From: Vagococcus vulneris
Lineage (GTDB): Bacteria; Bacillota; Bacilli; Lactobacillales; Vagococcaceae
Assembly: GCF_003950515.1 (NCBI RefSeq)
Contig: NZ_NGJS01000003.1
Coordinates: 108,588-172,587, forward strand
Length of the DNA: 64,000 nucleotides
Direction of reading: 5' to 3'
Shown here: positions 48,013 to 59,139 of the stretch, in pieces
Layout: the number at the start of each line of letters is the position of its first letter
How positions within the stretch are numbered: position 1 is the first letter of the stretch
Notes under the pieces: generated by a model
Seen by the model: the letters and a program-made list of their open reading frames with translations, nothing else
What the model was told of the DNA's origin: nothing
Database searches by the model: none
Translations under genes and position numbers: made by a program

Positions 48013-48615
48013 ATGAAAAATAAGAAATTAAAATTATTTATCAATGAAATACAAGAAGGAAACGACGAACATTTTGAAAACGTATTCTTAATGTATGAAC
48101 CGCTTGTCTATAATATTAAACATAAATTTATTCTACAGAATTTTGATCTGGATGATTATTCTCAAGAATCACGTTTTGTTTGTTATCAAGCAATTTTAGG
48201 TTATGATTGTAAAAAACCGGTTACTTTTGGCTTATATTATAAAATTATGTTAGAGCGACATTTTATCAGTCTGCTAAGACGACAAGAAGCTAAAAAAAGA
48301 CTTAGCAATAAATTCATAGATTCTATTGATGATATCGGTGGTAGTAAAGGAAAAGTAAATGTTTTGGATGATTTACAGGCTGCAAGGGGTTCTGATATTG
48401 CCAACTGGGAAAATTATATTTATATCAGAGAAAATATTTTGACAATTTGGGAAAAATTATCTGAATTGGAATATCAAGTGTTTCTTTTGTATTTATCTGG
48501 TTTGGATTTAGATGAAATTGCTATAAAATTAGCCGTAGATTTATCGGTAACCCGCAATGCATTTAGTCGTTCTAAAAAAAAATTCAAAGAGTTATTGAAG
48601 GAAAATAATCTGTAA
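48013..48615 (+). CDS. sigH: Sigma-70 family factor, SigH/ComX-like
   Basis: The 200-residue sigma factor shows region 2 (ENVFLMYEPLVYNIKHKF then DLDDYSQESRFVCYQAI, about 22-65) and region 4 with a helix-turn-helix (LSELEYQVFLLYLSGLDLDEIAIKL, here noted in part, about 151-195). Region 3 is missing, as in SigH. The position after rae1/yacP is that of sigH in Bacillus. In lactic acid bacteria such factors drive competence genes; comC and radA are in this window. ATG 48013 follows ATAGGAG. The divergence from Bacillus SigH makes the regulon uncertain. Confidence 0.85.
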   Translation: MKNKKLKLFINEIQEGNDEHFENVFLMYEPLVYNIKHKFILQNFDLDDYSQESRFVCYQAILGYDCKKPVTFGLYYKIMLERHFISLLRRQEAKKRLSNKFIDSIDDIGGSKGKVNVLDDLQAARGSDIANWENYIYIRENILTIWEKLSELEYQVFLLYLSGLDLDEIAIKLAVDLSVTRNAFSRSKKKFKELLKENNL

Positions 48616-48732
48616 GATAAAGCCGTGCGATTGATAGCTACATTAAATAAAGTGCCTTTCTTCAATTAAATAAAAAATTAACATTAAAAATAGCTTATAT
48701 AGGTTGAATAGTATAGTTTAATATGGTAAAAT

Positions 48733-48761
48733 TTGTGTTTTTTGAAAATATATGTTATAAT
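48733..48761 (+). promoter_or_regulatory. Promoter of veg
   Basis: TTGTGT (48733-48738) and a consensus TATAAT (48756-48761) are 17 bp apart, 26 bp before the start codon. Veg genes are known for strong promoters. Confidence 0.7.
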
Positions 48762-48786
48762 TAGCTATGACGGAGAGGTGAGTTTT

Positions 48787-49053
48787 TTGGCGACAAATAT
48801 AATGAATATAAAGAGCCATTTAGAAAATCGGATTGGAAGTCGGATTACGCTAATTGCTCAAGCAGGCCGTAAGAAACAAAGCGAACGTAGTGGGATTTTA
48901 GCAGAAACGTATCCTTCAGTTTTTGTAGTTGATTTAGATCAAGATGAGAACGCATTTGAACGTGTATCATATAGCTATGCGGATGTGTTGACTAACTCAA
49001 TTGAGTTGCAATTTTTAGAAGAAGATGTGTTAAATGAATCATTTGGTTCCTAG
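48787..49053 (+). CDS. veg: Veg family protein
   Basis: Veg is a small conserved Firmicutes protein linked in Bacillus to biofilm formation and to spore germination; its biochemical role is unclear. The 88-residue protein has the family core RSGILAETYPSVFVVDLDQD followed by ERVSYSYADVLT. The start is TTG 48787, 5-7 bp after GGAGAGGTGA; upstream in-frame ATG codons lie in the promoter. It has its own promoter and terminator. Confidence 0.93.
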   Translation: MATNIMNIKSHLENRIGSRITLIAQAGRKKQSERSGILAETYPSVFVVDLDQDENAFERVSYSYADVLTNSIELQFLEEDVLNESFGS

Positions 49054-49085
49054 TCTTAGTCAAGCTAAGTTAGGAATTTTTTTAT
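49046..49085 (+). terminator. Terminator after veg
   Basis: TTCCTA (49047-49052) with TAGGAA (49071-49076) and an inner CTTAG/CTAAG helix are followed by seven T. The stem begins inside the veg stop codon region. Confidence 0.88.
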
Positions 49086-49104
49086 TACTCATAGGAGGGA
49101 CAAA

Positions 49105-49563
49105 ATGAAAGTTTTATTTGTATGTCTAGGCAACATTTGTCGTTCACCAATGGCCGAGGCTTTAATGCGAGATAAGGTGAAAAAAGCTGGCTTATCTGAC
49201 TATATCAGTGTATCGTCAGCGGCTACAGGTTCTTGGAATTTAGGAGATTTTCCACACGAAGGGACACAGGCTGTTTTAAATGATCATCATATTGATTTTA
49301 ATGGGATTCGTGCCAAAAAAATAAATGTACAAGATTTTGTAAGCTATGACTTGATTATCGGCATGGATGCTGAAAATATCAATAATCTCCATGCTATAGC
49401 TCCAACTGAAGAATCAGCTTGTAAGATACATCAGTTATTAGAAGATTTTGATAGCCAAGAAGTGCCTGATCCATATTATACAGGAAATTTTGAGTTGACT
49501 TATGAATTGATTAATAAAGGGACTGACTATTGGTTAGACAAAATAAAAAAGACAATCGACTAG
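49105..49563 (+). CDS. Low-molecular-weight protein tyrosine phosphatase
   Basis: The 152-residue protein begins MKVLFVCLGNICRSPMAEAL, where CLGNICRS is the C-x5-R-S phosphatase loop with catalytic Cys 7 and Arg 13, and has the general-acid Asp in DPYYTG (near 123). It should dephosphorylate tyrosine, or arginine as in YwlE-like members. ATG 49105 follows AGGAGGG. It is convergent with yueI and ends in a shared terminator. The protein substrate cannot be read. Confidence 0.93.
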   Translation: MKVLFVCLGNICRSPMAEALMRDKVKKAGLSDYISVSSAATGSWNLGDFPHEGTQAVLNDHHIDFNGIRAKKINVQDFVSYDLIIGMDAENINNLHAIAPTEESACKIHQLLEDFDSQEVPDPYYTGNFELTYELINKGTDYWLDKIKKTID

Positions 49564-49578
49564 TGCGATTGTCTTTTT
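49546..49578 (+). terminator. Bidirectional terminator between the phosphatase and yueI
   Basis: AAAAAGACAATCG (49546-49558) and CGATTGTCTTTTT (49566-49578) form a perfect 13-bp stem that includes the stop of the phosphatase gene, with T runs on both strands. Confidence 0.9.
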
Positions 49579-49580
49579 TA

Positions 49581-50030
49581 TTAAATTAATTTTTTAAACT
49601 CATCTTTTAAATGATGATGTTTTTTTTGTTCCGCCTCTTTTTGAGATAAATAGTTGTTTGGGACATAGACATCATCTAAGTTAATTGGTGTATCAACTGC
49701 ATAAACTAATCCGATTGTTTTATCAGGTCCATTATCAATATCTGTGTCAACCATTCTGAAATTGCGTTCATAAGATTGTGCCATTTTCATGTAATGGTTT
49801 TGCGCATCAGGATTTGTATTGGCGTTAATTAAAAAATGCCCCTTGCTGAAAGTGTTGATTCGTTCGACAACTAAATCATCATATTTCATGGTATTCATTT
49901 CACTAACAGTTAAAGCTAGTGCGACACGTTCACGAAAAGTACCTAAAAACAAGCGTTGCTCATCTGGTTTGACTTGTGGTGTACCAAATAAGCCTTTATC
50001 CAAATAATCTTGTACATCTTTTTCAGACAT
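49581..50030 (-). CDS. yueI: YueI family protein (DUF1694)
   Basis: The 149-residue protein has the DUF1694 core: KPDEQRLFLGTFRERVALAL near residue 21 and a YERNFRMVDTD segment near 95, ending in a His/Lys-rich tail. Members are widespread in Firmicutes and of unknown function. ATG 50030 is preceded by AGGAGTG. It is convergent with the phosphatase gene and divergent from the iron transporter operon. Confidence 0.88.
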   Translation of the reverse strand: MSEKDVQDYLDKGLFGTPQVKPDEQRLFLGTFRERVALALTVSEMNTMKYDDLVVERINTFSKGHFLINANTNPDAQNHYMKMAQSYERNFRMVDTDIDNGPDKTIGLVYAVDTPINLDDVYVPNNYLSQKEAEQKKHHHLKDEFKKLI

Positions 50031-50110
50031 AGTATCACTCCTAAAAGTCTAACATTAATCATTATTTATTATACCATACTTTTAATTATTTGCATGAGCA
50101 TGAAAAAGTA

Positions 50111-50166
50111 TTGATTTTGTGAAGTAAATTCGCTAAACTGTTAATTGTGAATGAAAATCATTCTCA
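50111..50166 (+). promoter_or_regulatory. Fur-controlled promoter of the siderophore transporter operon
   Basis: TTGATT (50111-50116) and TAAACT (50134-50139) are 17 bp apart. Nine bases later TGAATGAAAATCATTCTCA (50148-50166) is a near-perfect Fur box with inverted halves TGAATGA and TCATTCTCA. Fur with iron bound would cover the transcription start and shut the operon. Confidence 0.88.
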
Positions 50167-50192
50167 ATAAAAATCGTTTGGAGAGAAAGCGC

Positions 50193-51149
50193 TTGAAAAA
50201 GAGCATTCCAATTATTAGTTTAATTCTATTAGGATGTGTGTCTTTATTTATTGGTGTTCATAGTATTCCGTTCCAAGATATTTTAGATCTCTCAGAGAAA
50301 CAGCAGCTGGTTTTATGGAGTACCAGAGTACCGCGGACAATTAGCTTAATCGTTGTCGGTGCTATCAGTAGTGTCTGCGGCTTGATTATGCAACATCTGA
50401 CGCAAAATAAATTTGTGGCACCTACAACTGCGGGAACGATGGACAGTGCCAGGGTGGGCATGTTGGTTGTGATGTTATTTCTGCCTAATGCTTCTATTTT
50501 TATGAAGTCAGGAGTGGCTTTTATTTTTGCATTTGTGGGCACTATGCTTTTCATCCAACTAACTAAATATTTGCCGGCGAACAATCAATTAATGATTCCT
50601 TTGGTTGGTGTAATGTTTGGCAATATTATCGGGTCATTTGTTACTTTTTTTGCATATCAATTTCAACTGGTTCAAAATATGACTTCATGGCTTCAAGGTA
50701 ACTTTTCGATGGTAGTGAGAGGCGATTATGAATTGATTTATGCCACTCTGCCAGTATTGATTATCTGTTATCTATTTGCTTATCGCTTTACCTTAGTTGG
50801 TATGGGTGAAGACATGGCAACCTCGATTGGTCTAAATTATCAGCGAACACAGCGCTTAGGACTGCTGCTCGTTTCATTAGCCAGCAGTTTGGTACTTGTT
50901 ACCATCGGCAGTCTGCCTTTCCTAGGTGTTATTGTTCCTAATATTGTTTCTTACTATTTTGGAGATCAGATAAAGAATACTTTATGGATAACAGCAGTAT
51001 CAGGCAGTATCTTTTTAGTGATTTGTGATATTTTATCGCGAATATTAATTCAGCCCTACGAGGTTCCTGTCAGTTTAATAGTAGGTATTATTGGTAGTGT
51101 TGTCTTTATCGTTTTGTTATTAAGGGGGCAGCGTTATGCGATTAAATGA
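50193..51149 (+). CDS. yclN: Siderophore ABC transporter permease (FecCD family, first)
   Basis: This integral membrane protein forms half of the channel of an iron-siderophore importer. The 318-residue product has eight to nine spans and the FecCD signatures RVPRTISLIVVGA, LPFLGVIVPNIVSYYFGDQ. I chose TTG 50193, nine bases after GGAG and downstream of the Fur box; the ATG at 50151 lies inside that box. The order permease-permease-ATPase-lipoprotein equals Bacillus yclNOPQ (petrobactin) and the fat operon type. It overlaps the next permease by 14 bp. Confidence 0.9.
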   Translation: MKKSIPIISLILLGCVSLFIGVHSIPFQDILDLSEKQQLVLWSTRVPRTISLIVVGAISSVCGLIMQHLTQNKFVAPTTAGTMDSARVGMLVVMLFLPNASIFMKSGVAFIFAFVGTMLFIQLTKYLPANNQLMIPLVGVMFGNIIGSFVTFFAYQFQLVQNMTSWLQGNFSMVVRGDYELIYATLPVLIICYLFAYRFTLVGMGEDMATSIGLNYQRTQRLGLLLVSLASSLVLVTIGSLPFLGVIVPNIVSYYFGDQIKNTLWITAVSGSIFLVICDILSRILIQPYEVPVSLIVGIIGSVVFIVLLLRGQRYAIK

Positions 51150-52113
51150 CCTGAAGCAACCAAGTTTGCCGCTGAAGATTTTATTTTTAGTGGGTTTGAC
51201 TATTGCTTGTATTGGGCTATTTTTGACGTATCAAACATACGGTAATTGGGAATTTGCCTTACTGTTAAGAGGAAAAAAGCTGGCAGCGTTTGTTTTGGTT
51301 GGGTTGTTGACAGCTTGTGCGACAATCAGTTTTCAAACATTGACACATAATCAGTTTTTAACACCTAGTATTTTAGGGTTTGATTCTTTATATGTCTTAA
51401 TACAGACGGTCCTCTATTTTTTCTTCGGTTCAATGACGGGCTTTTTAGTTGAACATCGAGGGTCCTTTTTCTTGATGAATGTTAGTTTGATGGTTCTGAT
51501 AAGTGTCATGTTATTTACTTTTTTATTAAAAAGAGAACAGCATAACTTATTTTTGCTATTGATGATTGGAATGATTCTTGGAACTTTATTTAGAAGTATC
51601 AGTACTTTTTTGCAAGTTGCAATGGATCCAAATGAGTACGATAAATTACAAGGGAAATTATTTGCTAGTTTCAATAATGTCGATGTCGATTTGGTAGTTA
51701 AATTATTGCCTGTTATTGCCATTATATTTATTTGTTATTTACTACTTGCTTCTCGGTTGGACGTTCTGCATTTAGGTGTAGATCAAGCCATTAATTTAGG
51801 ATTAAATGTGTCACGTTTAAGAATGATATTATTAGTTTTAATTAGTCTATCAGTAGCAATCTCGACAGCTTTAATTGGTCCGATTACCTTTTTAGGTTTT
51901 ATTGTGGCCAACATCAGTTATCGGTGGTTAGCAACATTCCGTCATATTTATTTGTTTATAGGCGGAACATTATTAAGTATCTTCATGTTAGTCGCAGGCC
52001 AATTTTTGGTTGAACAGGTCTTTCATATGAATACTACGTTAAGTGTTGTTATCGAATTCAGCGGCGGATTATATTTTATTTGGAAGATTATCAAAGAGCG
52101 GGGGGGATCATAG
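51136..52113 (+). CDS. yclO: Siderophore ABC transporter permease (FecCD family, second)
   Basis: The second FecCD-family permease of 325 residues has eight to nine spans, TACATISFQTLTHNQFLTPSI near residue 54 (shortened here) and IGPITFLGFIVANISYRW near 249, which are the YclO-type forms of the family motifs. ATG 51136 overlaps the end of the first permease and follows AAGGGGG. It is directly adjoined by the ATPase gene with no gap. Confidence 0.9.
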   Translation: MRLNDLKQPSLPLKILFLVGLTIACIGLFLTYQTYGNWEFALLLRGKKLAAFVLVGLLTACATISFQTLTHNQFLTPSILGFDSLYVLIQTVLYFFFGSMTGFLVEHRGSFFLMNVSLMVLISVMLFTFLLKREQHNLFLLLMIGMILGTLFRSISTFLQVAMDPNEYDKLQGKLFASFNNVDVDLVVKLLPVIAIIFICYLLLASRLDVLHLGVDQAINLGLNVSRLRMILLVLISLSVAISTALIGPITFLGFIVANISYRWLATFRHIYLFIGGTLLSIFMLVAGQFLVEQVFHMNTTLSVVIEFSGGLYFIWKIIKERGGS

Positions 52114-52872
52114 GTGCAAATACAGAAGGTATCAAAAAAGTACGGTGAGTCTTTGGTTGTAGATGGCGTTGAAGTCGATATTAAAACGGGCCATTTAACA
52201 GCATTTATCGGACCAAATGGTGCAGGTAAAAGTACTTTGTTATCCATGATGAGCCGCTTAATTGAGAAGGATTCCGGCGGTATATATGTTGAAGGTTCAG
52301 AAGTGAAAACGTGGAATCAAACAGAACTGGCTAAAAAATTATCAATTTTAAAACAAGCAAACAGCGTTCAACTAAAGGTAACGGTAAGAGAATTGGTATC
52401 ATTTGGTCGATTTCCGCACAGCAAGGGACGCATGACACAGTTTGATCGGGATAAAGTAGAAGAAGCTTTAAGCTACTTAAGTCTGGAAGACTTGGCAGAC
52501 AAACACATCAATACACTTTCCGGCGGACAGTTGCAGCGTGCTTACATAGCCATGGTATTAGCACAAGATACGGATTATATTTTTCTAGACGAGCCATTAA
52601 ATAATTTGGATATGAATCATGCAGCGACACTGATGAAGGTGATGAAAAAGCTGGTTTTAGAAACTGGGAAAACAGTTGTCATCGTTTTGCATGATATTAA
52701 TTTTGCCGCAAGTTATGCTGATGATATTGTTGCTATGAAGAATGGTCGTGTCTTTAAATCTGGACCGACAAGTGAAATTATTACAAAAACTGTTTTAGAT
52801 GAATTGTACGAGATGAATATTAGGATTTGTGAATTGGAAGGCACTAGATTTTGTTTATATTTTAATGAATAA
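52114..52872 (+). CDS. yclP: Siderophore ABC transporter ATP-binding protein
   Basis: The 252-residue ATPase powers iron-siderophore import. It has Walker A GPNGAGKSTLL (near 33), the Q-loop ILKQAN, signature LSGGQLQRAYIAM (near 135), Walker B IFLDEPLNNLD and the H-loop VLHDINFA. GTG 52114 follows GGGGGGATC and starts right after the stop of the second permease. Family FepC/YclP. Confidence 0.94.
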   Translation: MQIQKVSKKYGESLVVDGVEVDIKTGHLTAFIGPNGAGKSTLLSMMSRLIEKDSGGIYVEGSEVKTWNQTELAKKLSILKQANSVQLKVTVRELVSFGRFPHSKGRMTQFDRDKVEEALSYLSLEDLADKHINTLSGGQLQRAYIAMVLAQDTDYIFLDEPLNNLDMNHAATLMKVMKKLVLETGKTVVIVLHDINFAASYADDIVAMKNGRVFKSGPTSEIITKTVLDELYEMNIRICELEGTRFCLYFNE

Positions 52873-52894
52873 ATAAAAAAAAGGAGAATTAATC

Positions 52895-53890
52895 ATGAAA
52901 AAAGGAAAATTAGGTTTGTTAGTCTCGGCGGCAGCGCTGATTCTATTATTAGGAGGTTGCGGAACAAAAGCGGCTGACACAAAATCATCAACACAAGAAA
53001 CAGCTAAAACTGAGAAAACGTCGGCAGCAAAAGATGAAGTAAAAGCGGGCACTAAAATCAAAGTAAAAGACGGTGAAGGTAAAGAAGTAGAAGTACCTGC
53101 AAAACCGTCAAAAGTGGTAGTTTTTGATATGGGGTCTTTAGATACAATTAACGAGTTAGGCGGTAAAAATACAGTTGTTGGAGCGCCAACCAAAACAATG
53201 CCTAACTATTTAAAAGAATATAAAAGTGTTGAATCAGCAGGCGGTATCAAAGAACCTGATTTTGAGAAAATCAATGCAATGAAACCAGAGTTAATTATCA
53301 TATCCGGTCGTCAGCGAGATGCAAAAGAAATGTTGGAAAAAATTGCACCAACATTATATTTAGGTGTTGATGCAGCAAAAACATGGGAGTCAACGAAACA
53401 AAATATCAAAACACTAGGCACTATCTACGGTAAAGAAGCTGAAGCAGATAAAAAAATCAGTGAATTAGATAAAAAAATTGCTGATTTACATAAAAGAGCG
53501 ACAGATAGTCAATTAACAGGATTAGTGACTTTAGTAAATGAAGGATCTTTATCAGCATACGGTAACGGATCACGATTTGGTATTGTTTATGATACATTTG
53601 GTGTGAAACCAGCAGACGATACAATTAAAGCATCGACACACGGTCAAGAAATTTCATATGAATATGTGTTAGAAAAAAATCCAGATATTCTTTATGTTGT
53701 CGACCGCACGAAAGCAATCGGCGGTGATACTAGCAAGAATAATGTTGCTGATAATGAATTGGTGAAACAAACAAAAGCTGGGAAAACAAATAAAGTTATC
53801 TCATTAACACCAGACGTTTGGTATTTAGCAGGTGGCGGAATCGAGTCTACTAATATTATGATTGATGACGTATCAAAAGGATTTAAATAA
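52895..53890 (+). CDS. yclQ: Siderophore-binding lipoprotein
   Basis: The 331-residue protein captures iron-siderophore complexes outside the cell. It begins MKKGKLGLLVSAAALILLLGGC, a lipoprotein signal with the lipobox LGGC and Cys 22, followed by a Lys/Thr/Ser-rich linker (to about 60) and a FecB/YclQ-type periplasmic-binding fold, with KVVVFDMGSLDTINELG and KPELIIISGRQRDA. ATG 52895 follows AAAGGAG. It is the last gene of the Fur-controlled operon. Petrobactin or another catecholate is suggested by family only. Confidence 0.93.
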   Translation: MKKGKLGLLVSAAALILLLGGCGTKAADTKSSTQETAKTEKTSAAKDEVKAGTKIKVKDGEGKEVEVPAKPSKVVVFDMGSLDTINELGGKNTVVGAPTKTMPNYLKEYKSVESAGGIKEPDFEKINAMKPELIIISGRQRDAKEMLEKIAPTLYLGVDAAKTWESTKQNIKTLGTIYGKEAEADKKISELDKKIADLHKRATDSQLTGLVTLVNEGSLSAYGNGSRFGIVYDTFGVKPADDTIKASTHGQEISYEYVLEKNPDILYVVDRTKAIGGDTSKNNVADNELVKQTKAGKTNKVISLTPDVWYLAGGGIESTNIMIDDVSKGFK

Positions 53891-53894
53891 ACAG

Positions 53895-53933
53895 AAAGCT
53901 GTTCACTTGTTATGAGTGATCGGCTTTTTTTGT
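53895..53933 (+). terminator. Terminator of the siderophore operon
   Basis: AAAGCTGTTCACT (53895-53907) and AGTGATCGGCTTT (53915-53927) pair with one mismatch and are followed by TTTT and more T. Confidence 0.85.
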
Positions 53934-53995
53934 TGTATTGTGAGTTTAAAGCCGGTAAAGTAGTAAGAATAAAGAAATAGGAGAGGATGTTATCG

Positions 53996-54628
53996 TTGGA
54001 AATGTTTGGTCAAAAGGAATTTTCTTGCTTTAAAATTGAAGGTTTGGAAGAACGCATGGCAGCAATTCGTCAAGATATTCAACCAGTATTTCAAGAATTA
54101 GATACTTATTTTGTTAACCAATTAGCAAAAAATCTGGATGGAACAGTGTTGCCGATTCATATCGCACAGCACCGCCGACGCACAGCATATGCACCTGATT
54201 TTACTTGGAGTGCAATGGGTGGCGATAAAAGGGGCTACAAAAAATATCCACATTTTCAATTAGGAATAACTGGGGAGTACATAGTGATGTGGTTGTCTTT
54301 CATTGACAATCCACAGTTTGAAAAAGAGATAGCTCAAGATTTTTTAAATCATTTAGACCTTTTCACTGATTTGCCGGAAGATACTGTCATCAATTTAGAT
54401 CATACTAAAAATAATTATGAGCTAATGACAACTGAAAATTTAAAATATGGCTTAATACGTTGGCAAAATGTTAAGAAAGGCGAATTTCAAATTGGGCGTA
54501 TTCTTAAAAAGGAAGATCCGTTATTAGATAATCCAGAAAAAGCGCGTGCTTATATGTTGTCTACGTTTATTGCGTTGATCCCGATTTACCAACAGGCAAT
54601 GGATATTCGATTGTCCTATTTAATTTAG
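53996..54628 (+). CDS. DUF1054 family protein (YktB-like)
   Basis: The 210-residue protein matches the DUF1054/YktB family: FSCFKIEGLEERMAAI at the start, IAQHRRRTAYAPDFTWSAMG (shortened here) near residue 59, KRGYKKYPHFQLGI and the C-terminal ARAYMLSTFIALIPIYQ. I chose TTG 53996, nine bases after GGAGAGG; the in-frame ATG at 53987 touches that ribosome binding site. Family members are conserved in Firmicutes and of unknown function. It is alone between the siderophore operon and metG. Confidence 0.85.
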   Translation: MEMFGQKEFSCFKIEGLEERMAAIRQDIQPVFQELDTYFVNQLAKNLDGTVLPIHIAQHRRRTAYAPDFTWSAMGGDKRGYKKYPHFQLGITGEYIVMWLSFIDNPQFEKEIAQDFLNHLDLFTDLPEDTVINLDHTKNNYELMTTENLKYGLIRWQNVKKGEFQIGRILKKEDPLLDNPEKARAYMLSTFIALIPIYQQAMDIRLSYLI

Positions 54629-54673
54629 TCATCAAACTGTAACTAAAATTCGGTAAAAATTACCTTTCAATTA

Positions 54674-54682
54674 TGATATAAT
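54674..54682 (+). promoter_or_regulatory. Extended -10 promoter of metG
   Basis: TGATATAAT is an extended -10 box (TGNTATAAT), 65 bp upstream of the metG start. No good -35 box is seen, which is normal for this promoter class. Confidence 0.6.
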
Positions 54683-54746
54683 GAAGCGGAATTCATTCAA
54701 AAATTAAAATAAATAAAGAGTATTTTTTCAAGGAGGTAGTTTTTAA

Positions 54747-56753
<2,007 letters not shown>

Positions 56754-56758
56754 ATTTC

Positions 56759-56800
56759 AGAAACGATTGAAAGTATAGTCCTTTCAATCGTTTCTTTTGT
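56759..56800 (+). terminator. Terminator after metG
   Basis: AGAAACGATTGAAAG (56759-56773) and CTTTCAATCGTTTCT (56781-56795) form a perfect 15-bp stem followed by TTT. Confidence 0.85.
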
Positions 56801-56832
56801 GTTAAAATGATTCATGACAGGAGTGACAAAAA

Positions 56833-57600
56833 ATGATATTTGATACACATACACATTTAAATGTACCTCAATTTAAAGACGATATTGAAGAAGTTATTAT
56901 AAGGGCGAAAGAGTTGGATGTTACAGAAATGGCGGTAGTCGGTTTTGATACTGAAACGATAGTAAAATCGCTTGATTTAAGCCATAAGTATCCATTCATT
57001 TACAGTATTTTAGGATGGCATCCAACTGAAGCAGGAAGTTATTCATCAACCATAGAGGACAAACTGATGCAGCAACTTCAAGACGAACGAGTTGTGGCAC
57101 TAGGCGAAATTGGTTTAGACTATCATTGGATGGAAGATCCAAAAGATGTTCAAGAAAAAATCTTTCGTCGTCAGATTGCGATTGCTCGTGAAATGAACTT
57201 ACCGATTAGTATCCACACAAGAGAGGCAATAGAAGATACATACAAAATATTAAAATCAGAGAACATTACAAACATAGGTGGTATTATGCATAGTTTCAGC
57301 GGTAATCGTGAATGGGCAGATCGTTTTCTTGATTTAGGTATGCATATTTCTTTTAGCGGTGTCGTTACTTTTAAAAAGGCTTTGGAAGTCCAAACAGCAG
57401 CAAGCCATGTTCCCTTAGACCGGTTATTGATTGAAACGGATGCACCTTATTTGGCACCTGTTCCCTACCGCGGTAAACGCAATGAACCAGGTTATACACA
57501 CTATGTTGCACAAAAGATTGCAGAACTGAGAGAACTTTCATATGAAGAAATTGCTAAACAAACCAGCAGAAATGCGCATAAATTATTTAGGATAGATTAG
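56833..57600 (+). CDS. tatD: TatD family metal-dependent DNase
   Basis: The 255-residue TIM-barrel hydrolase has the metal ligands in FDTHTHLNVP (His residues at the start), GEIGLDYHW (Glu near 93), ISIHTREA (His near 128), IMHSFSGN (His) and IETDAPYLAP (Asp). It probably degrades DNA from 3' ends in repair. ATG 56833 follows GACAGGAGTG. It is directly abutted by rnmV, as in most Firmicutes. Confidence 0.95.
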   Translation: MIFDTHTHLNVPQFKDDIEEVIIRAKELDVTEMAVVGFDTETIVKSLDLSHKYPFIYSILGWHPTEAGSYSSTIEDKLMQQLQDERVVALGEIGLDYHWMEDPKDVQEKIFRRQIAIAREMNLPISIHTREAIEDTYKILKSENITNIGGIMHSFSGNREWADRFLDLGMHISFSGVVTFKKALEVQTAASHVPLDRLLIETDAPYLAPVPYRGKRNEPGYTHYVAQKIAELRELSYEEIAKQTSRNAHKLFRID

Positions 57601-58173
57601 ATGACACAGAAAAAAATTAAAATTGAAGAAATTATTGTTGTTGAAGGAAAAGACGACACCAAAAGAATTCAAGAAGTGGTTGACGCAGATACGATAGAAA
57701 CAAATGGGTCTGCAATTAATGAAGAAACCCTCGGAAAAATCAGTCATGCACAAGAAGTAAGAGGCGTTATTATCTTTACAGATCCTGACTTTTCTGGTGA
57801 AAAAATACGAAAACAGGTAGCAGAAGTTGTTCCTCAAGCACAACATGCATTTATCAATCGCAAGAGCAGTGTTCCAAAGAAGAAGCACGGCAGCTTAGGT
57901 GTAGAACATGCAAGTGATGAGGTTATTTTAGAAGCTTTGCGGCTTGTATCGACTCCTGCAGCGACGACATTTACATCCGATATACCAACTGAGTTTTTAA
58001 TCCAATCGGGCTTGATAGCGGGACCAAATGCTAAACAGCGTCGTGAACTGTTAGGTGATTATTTACGTATTGGTTACACGAACGGCAAACAGCTGCGCAA
58101 GCGATTGGATATGTTTCAAGTTAAACGAGAAACATTTGAAGCAGCATTAAAAAAAGTATTAGCGGAGGAATAA
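57601..58173 (+). CDS. rnmV: Ribonuclease M5
   Basis: RNase M5 cuts precursor 5S rRNA to its mature ends. The 190-residue protein has a TOPRIM domain with [13 protein letters not shown] (catalytic Glu near residue 15) and [13 protein letters not shown] (the DxD motif near 61), then [13 protein letters not shown] and the C-terminal family domain. ATG 57601 follows the tatD stop with no gap. It is co-transcribed with rsmA, one base downstream. Confidence 0.96.
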   Translation: MTQKKIKIEEIIVVEGKDDTKRIQEVVDADTIETNGSAINEETLGKISHAQEVRGVIIFTDPDFSGEKIRKQVAEVVPQAQHAFINRKSSVPKKKHGSLGVEHASDEVILEALRLVSTPAATTFTSDIPTEFLIQSGLIAGPNAKQRRELLGDYLRIGYTNGKQLRKRLDMFQVKRETFEAALKKVLAEE

Positions 58174-58174
58174 G

Positions 58175-59062
58175 ATGACAGATTACCGTGATATCGCCAC
58201 ACCAAGCCGAACGAAAGAAATTTTAGAACAGCACGGCTTTTCGTTTAAAAAGAGTCTTGGTCAAAATTTTTTGACAGAACCAAATATTCTTCGAAATATT
58301 GCAGCAGCAGCAGATTTGACACGAGAAGATAAAGTAATCGAAGTAGGTCCGGGTATTGGTGCATTGACCGAACATTTGGCTCGTGAAGCGGGCAGTGTGC
58401 TGGCCTTTGAGATTGACCAGCGCCTGATTCCAGTATTGGAAGATACACTGGCACCATATGACAATGTGACGGTAGTGAATACAGATATATTAACAGCAGA
58501 TGTTGTAAGTGAATCGAAAAAAGTTTTTGGTAATGATGTAACAGATGTAAAAATAGTGGCCAACTTACCATACTACATTACGACACCAATTATGATGCAC
58601 TTATTAATGTCGGACTTACCTATTAGTACGATGGTCGTGATGATGCAAAAAGAAGTAGCTGATAGAATGACAGCTAGTCCAAAAACAAAGGCTTATGGCT
58701 CATTATCTATTGCCGTTCAATACTATATGGAGGCAAAAGTAGCCTTTATTGTGCCGAAGACAGCTTTTATTCCACAGCCGAATGTAGATTCTGCCATTAT
58801 TAAGTTAACACGTCGTGAAGTACCTTTAATTGAAGTGATTGATGAAACATTTTTCTTTCAACTGACACGAGCATCATTTGCACAGAGAAGAAAAACATTA
58901 TGGAATAATTTAATCAGTCATTTTGGTAAGACAGAAGATATCAAAGAATGGCTGAAAAAATCACTAATGGAGTCAGCAATTGATCCGAGTCGACGGGGAG
59001 AAACGTTAAGTATCCAAGAATTCGGCAAACTAGCGAACGCTTTATTAACGAACAAACAATGA
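58175..59062 (+). CDS. rsmA: 16S rRNA dimethyladenosine transferase
   Basis: RsmA (KsgA) dimethylates A1518 and A1519 in 16S rRNA during small-subunit assembly. The 295-residue protein has [19 protein letters not shown] near residue 27, [16 protein letters not shown] (SAM motif I), and the catalytic [12 protein letters not shown] near 128. ATG 58175 follows GCGGAGG, one base after the rnmV stop. Loss of this gene classically gives kasugamycin resistance; here it is intact. Confidence 0.97.
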   Translation: MTDYRDIATPSRTKEILEQHGFSFKKSLGQNFLTEPNILRNIAAAADLTREDKVIEVGPGIGALTEHLAREAGSVLAFEIDQRLIPVLEDTLAPYDNVTVVNTDILTADVVSESKKVFGNDVTDVKIVANLPYYITTPIMMHLLMSDLPISTMVVMMQKEVADRMTASPKTKAYGSLSIAVQYYMEAKVAFIVPKTAFIPQPNVDSAIIKLTRREVPLIEVIDETFFFQLTRASFAQRRKTLWNNLISHFGKTEDIKEWLKKSLMESAIDPSRRGETLSIQEFGKLANALLTNKQ

Positions 59063-59082
59063 ACTTGACGTATTAATGTTTG

Positions 59083-59111
59083 TTGACAACTGAACTCTTT
59101 TAAGATATATT
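59083..59111 (+). promoter_or_regulatory. Strong promoter of the ECF S-component gene
   Basis: TTGACA (59083-59088) and TATATT (59106-59111) are exactly 17 bp apart, 28 bp before the start codon. The short gap leaves no room for a riboswitch, so control is probably by a DNA-binding repressor. Confidence 0.8.
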
Positions 59112-59139
59112 TTGTTCAAAAGATAACGGAGTTGAGAAT

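Noticed and set aside
59062..59139. Possible riboswitch before the ECF S-component gene
   Set aside because: Only 28 bp lie between the -10 box and the start codon, too few for a riboswitch.
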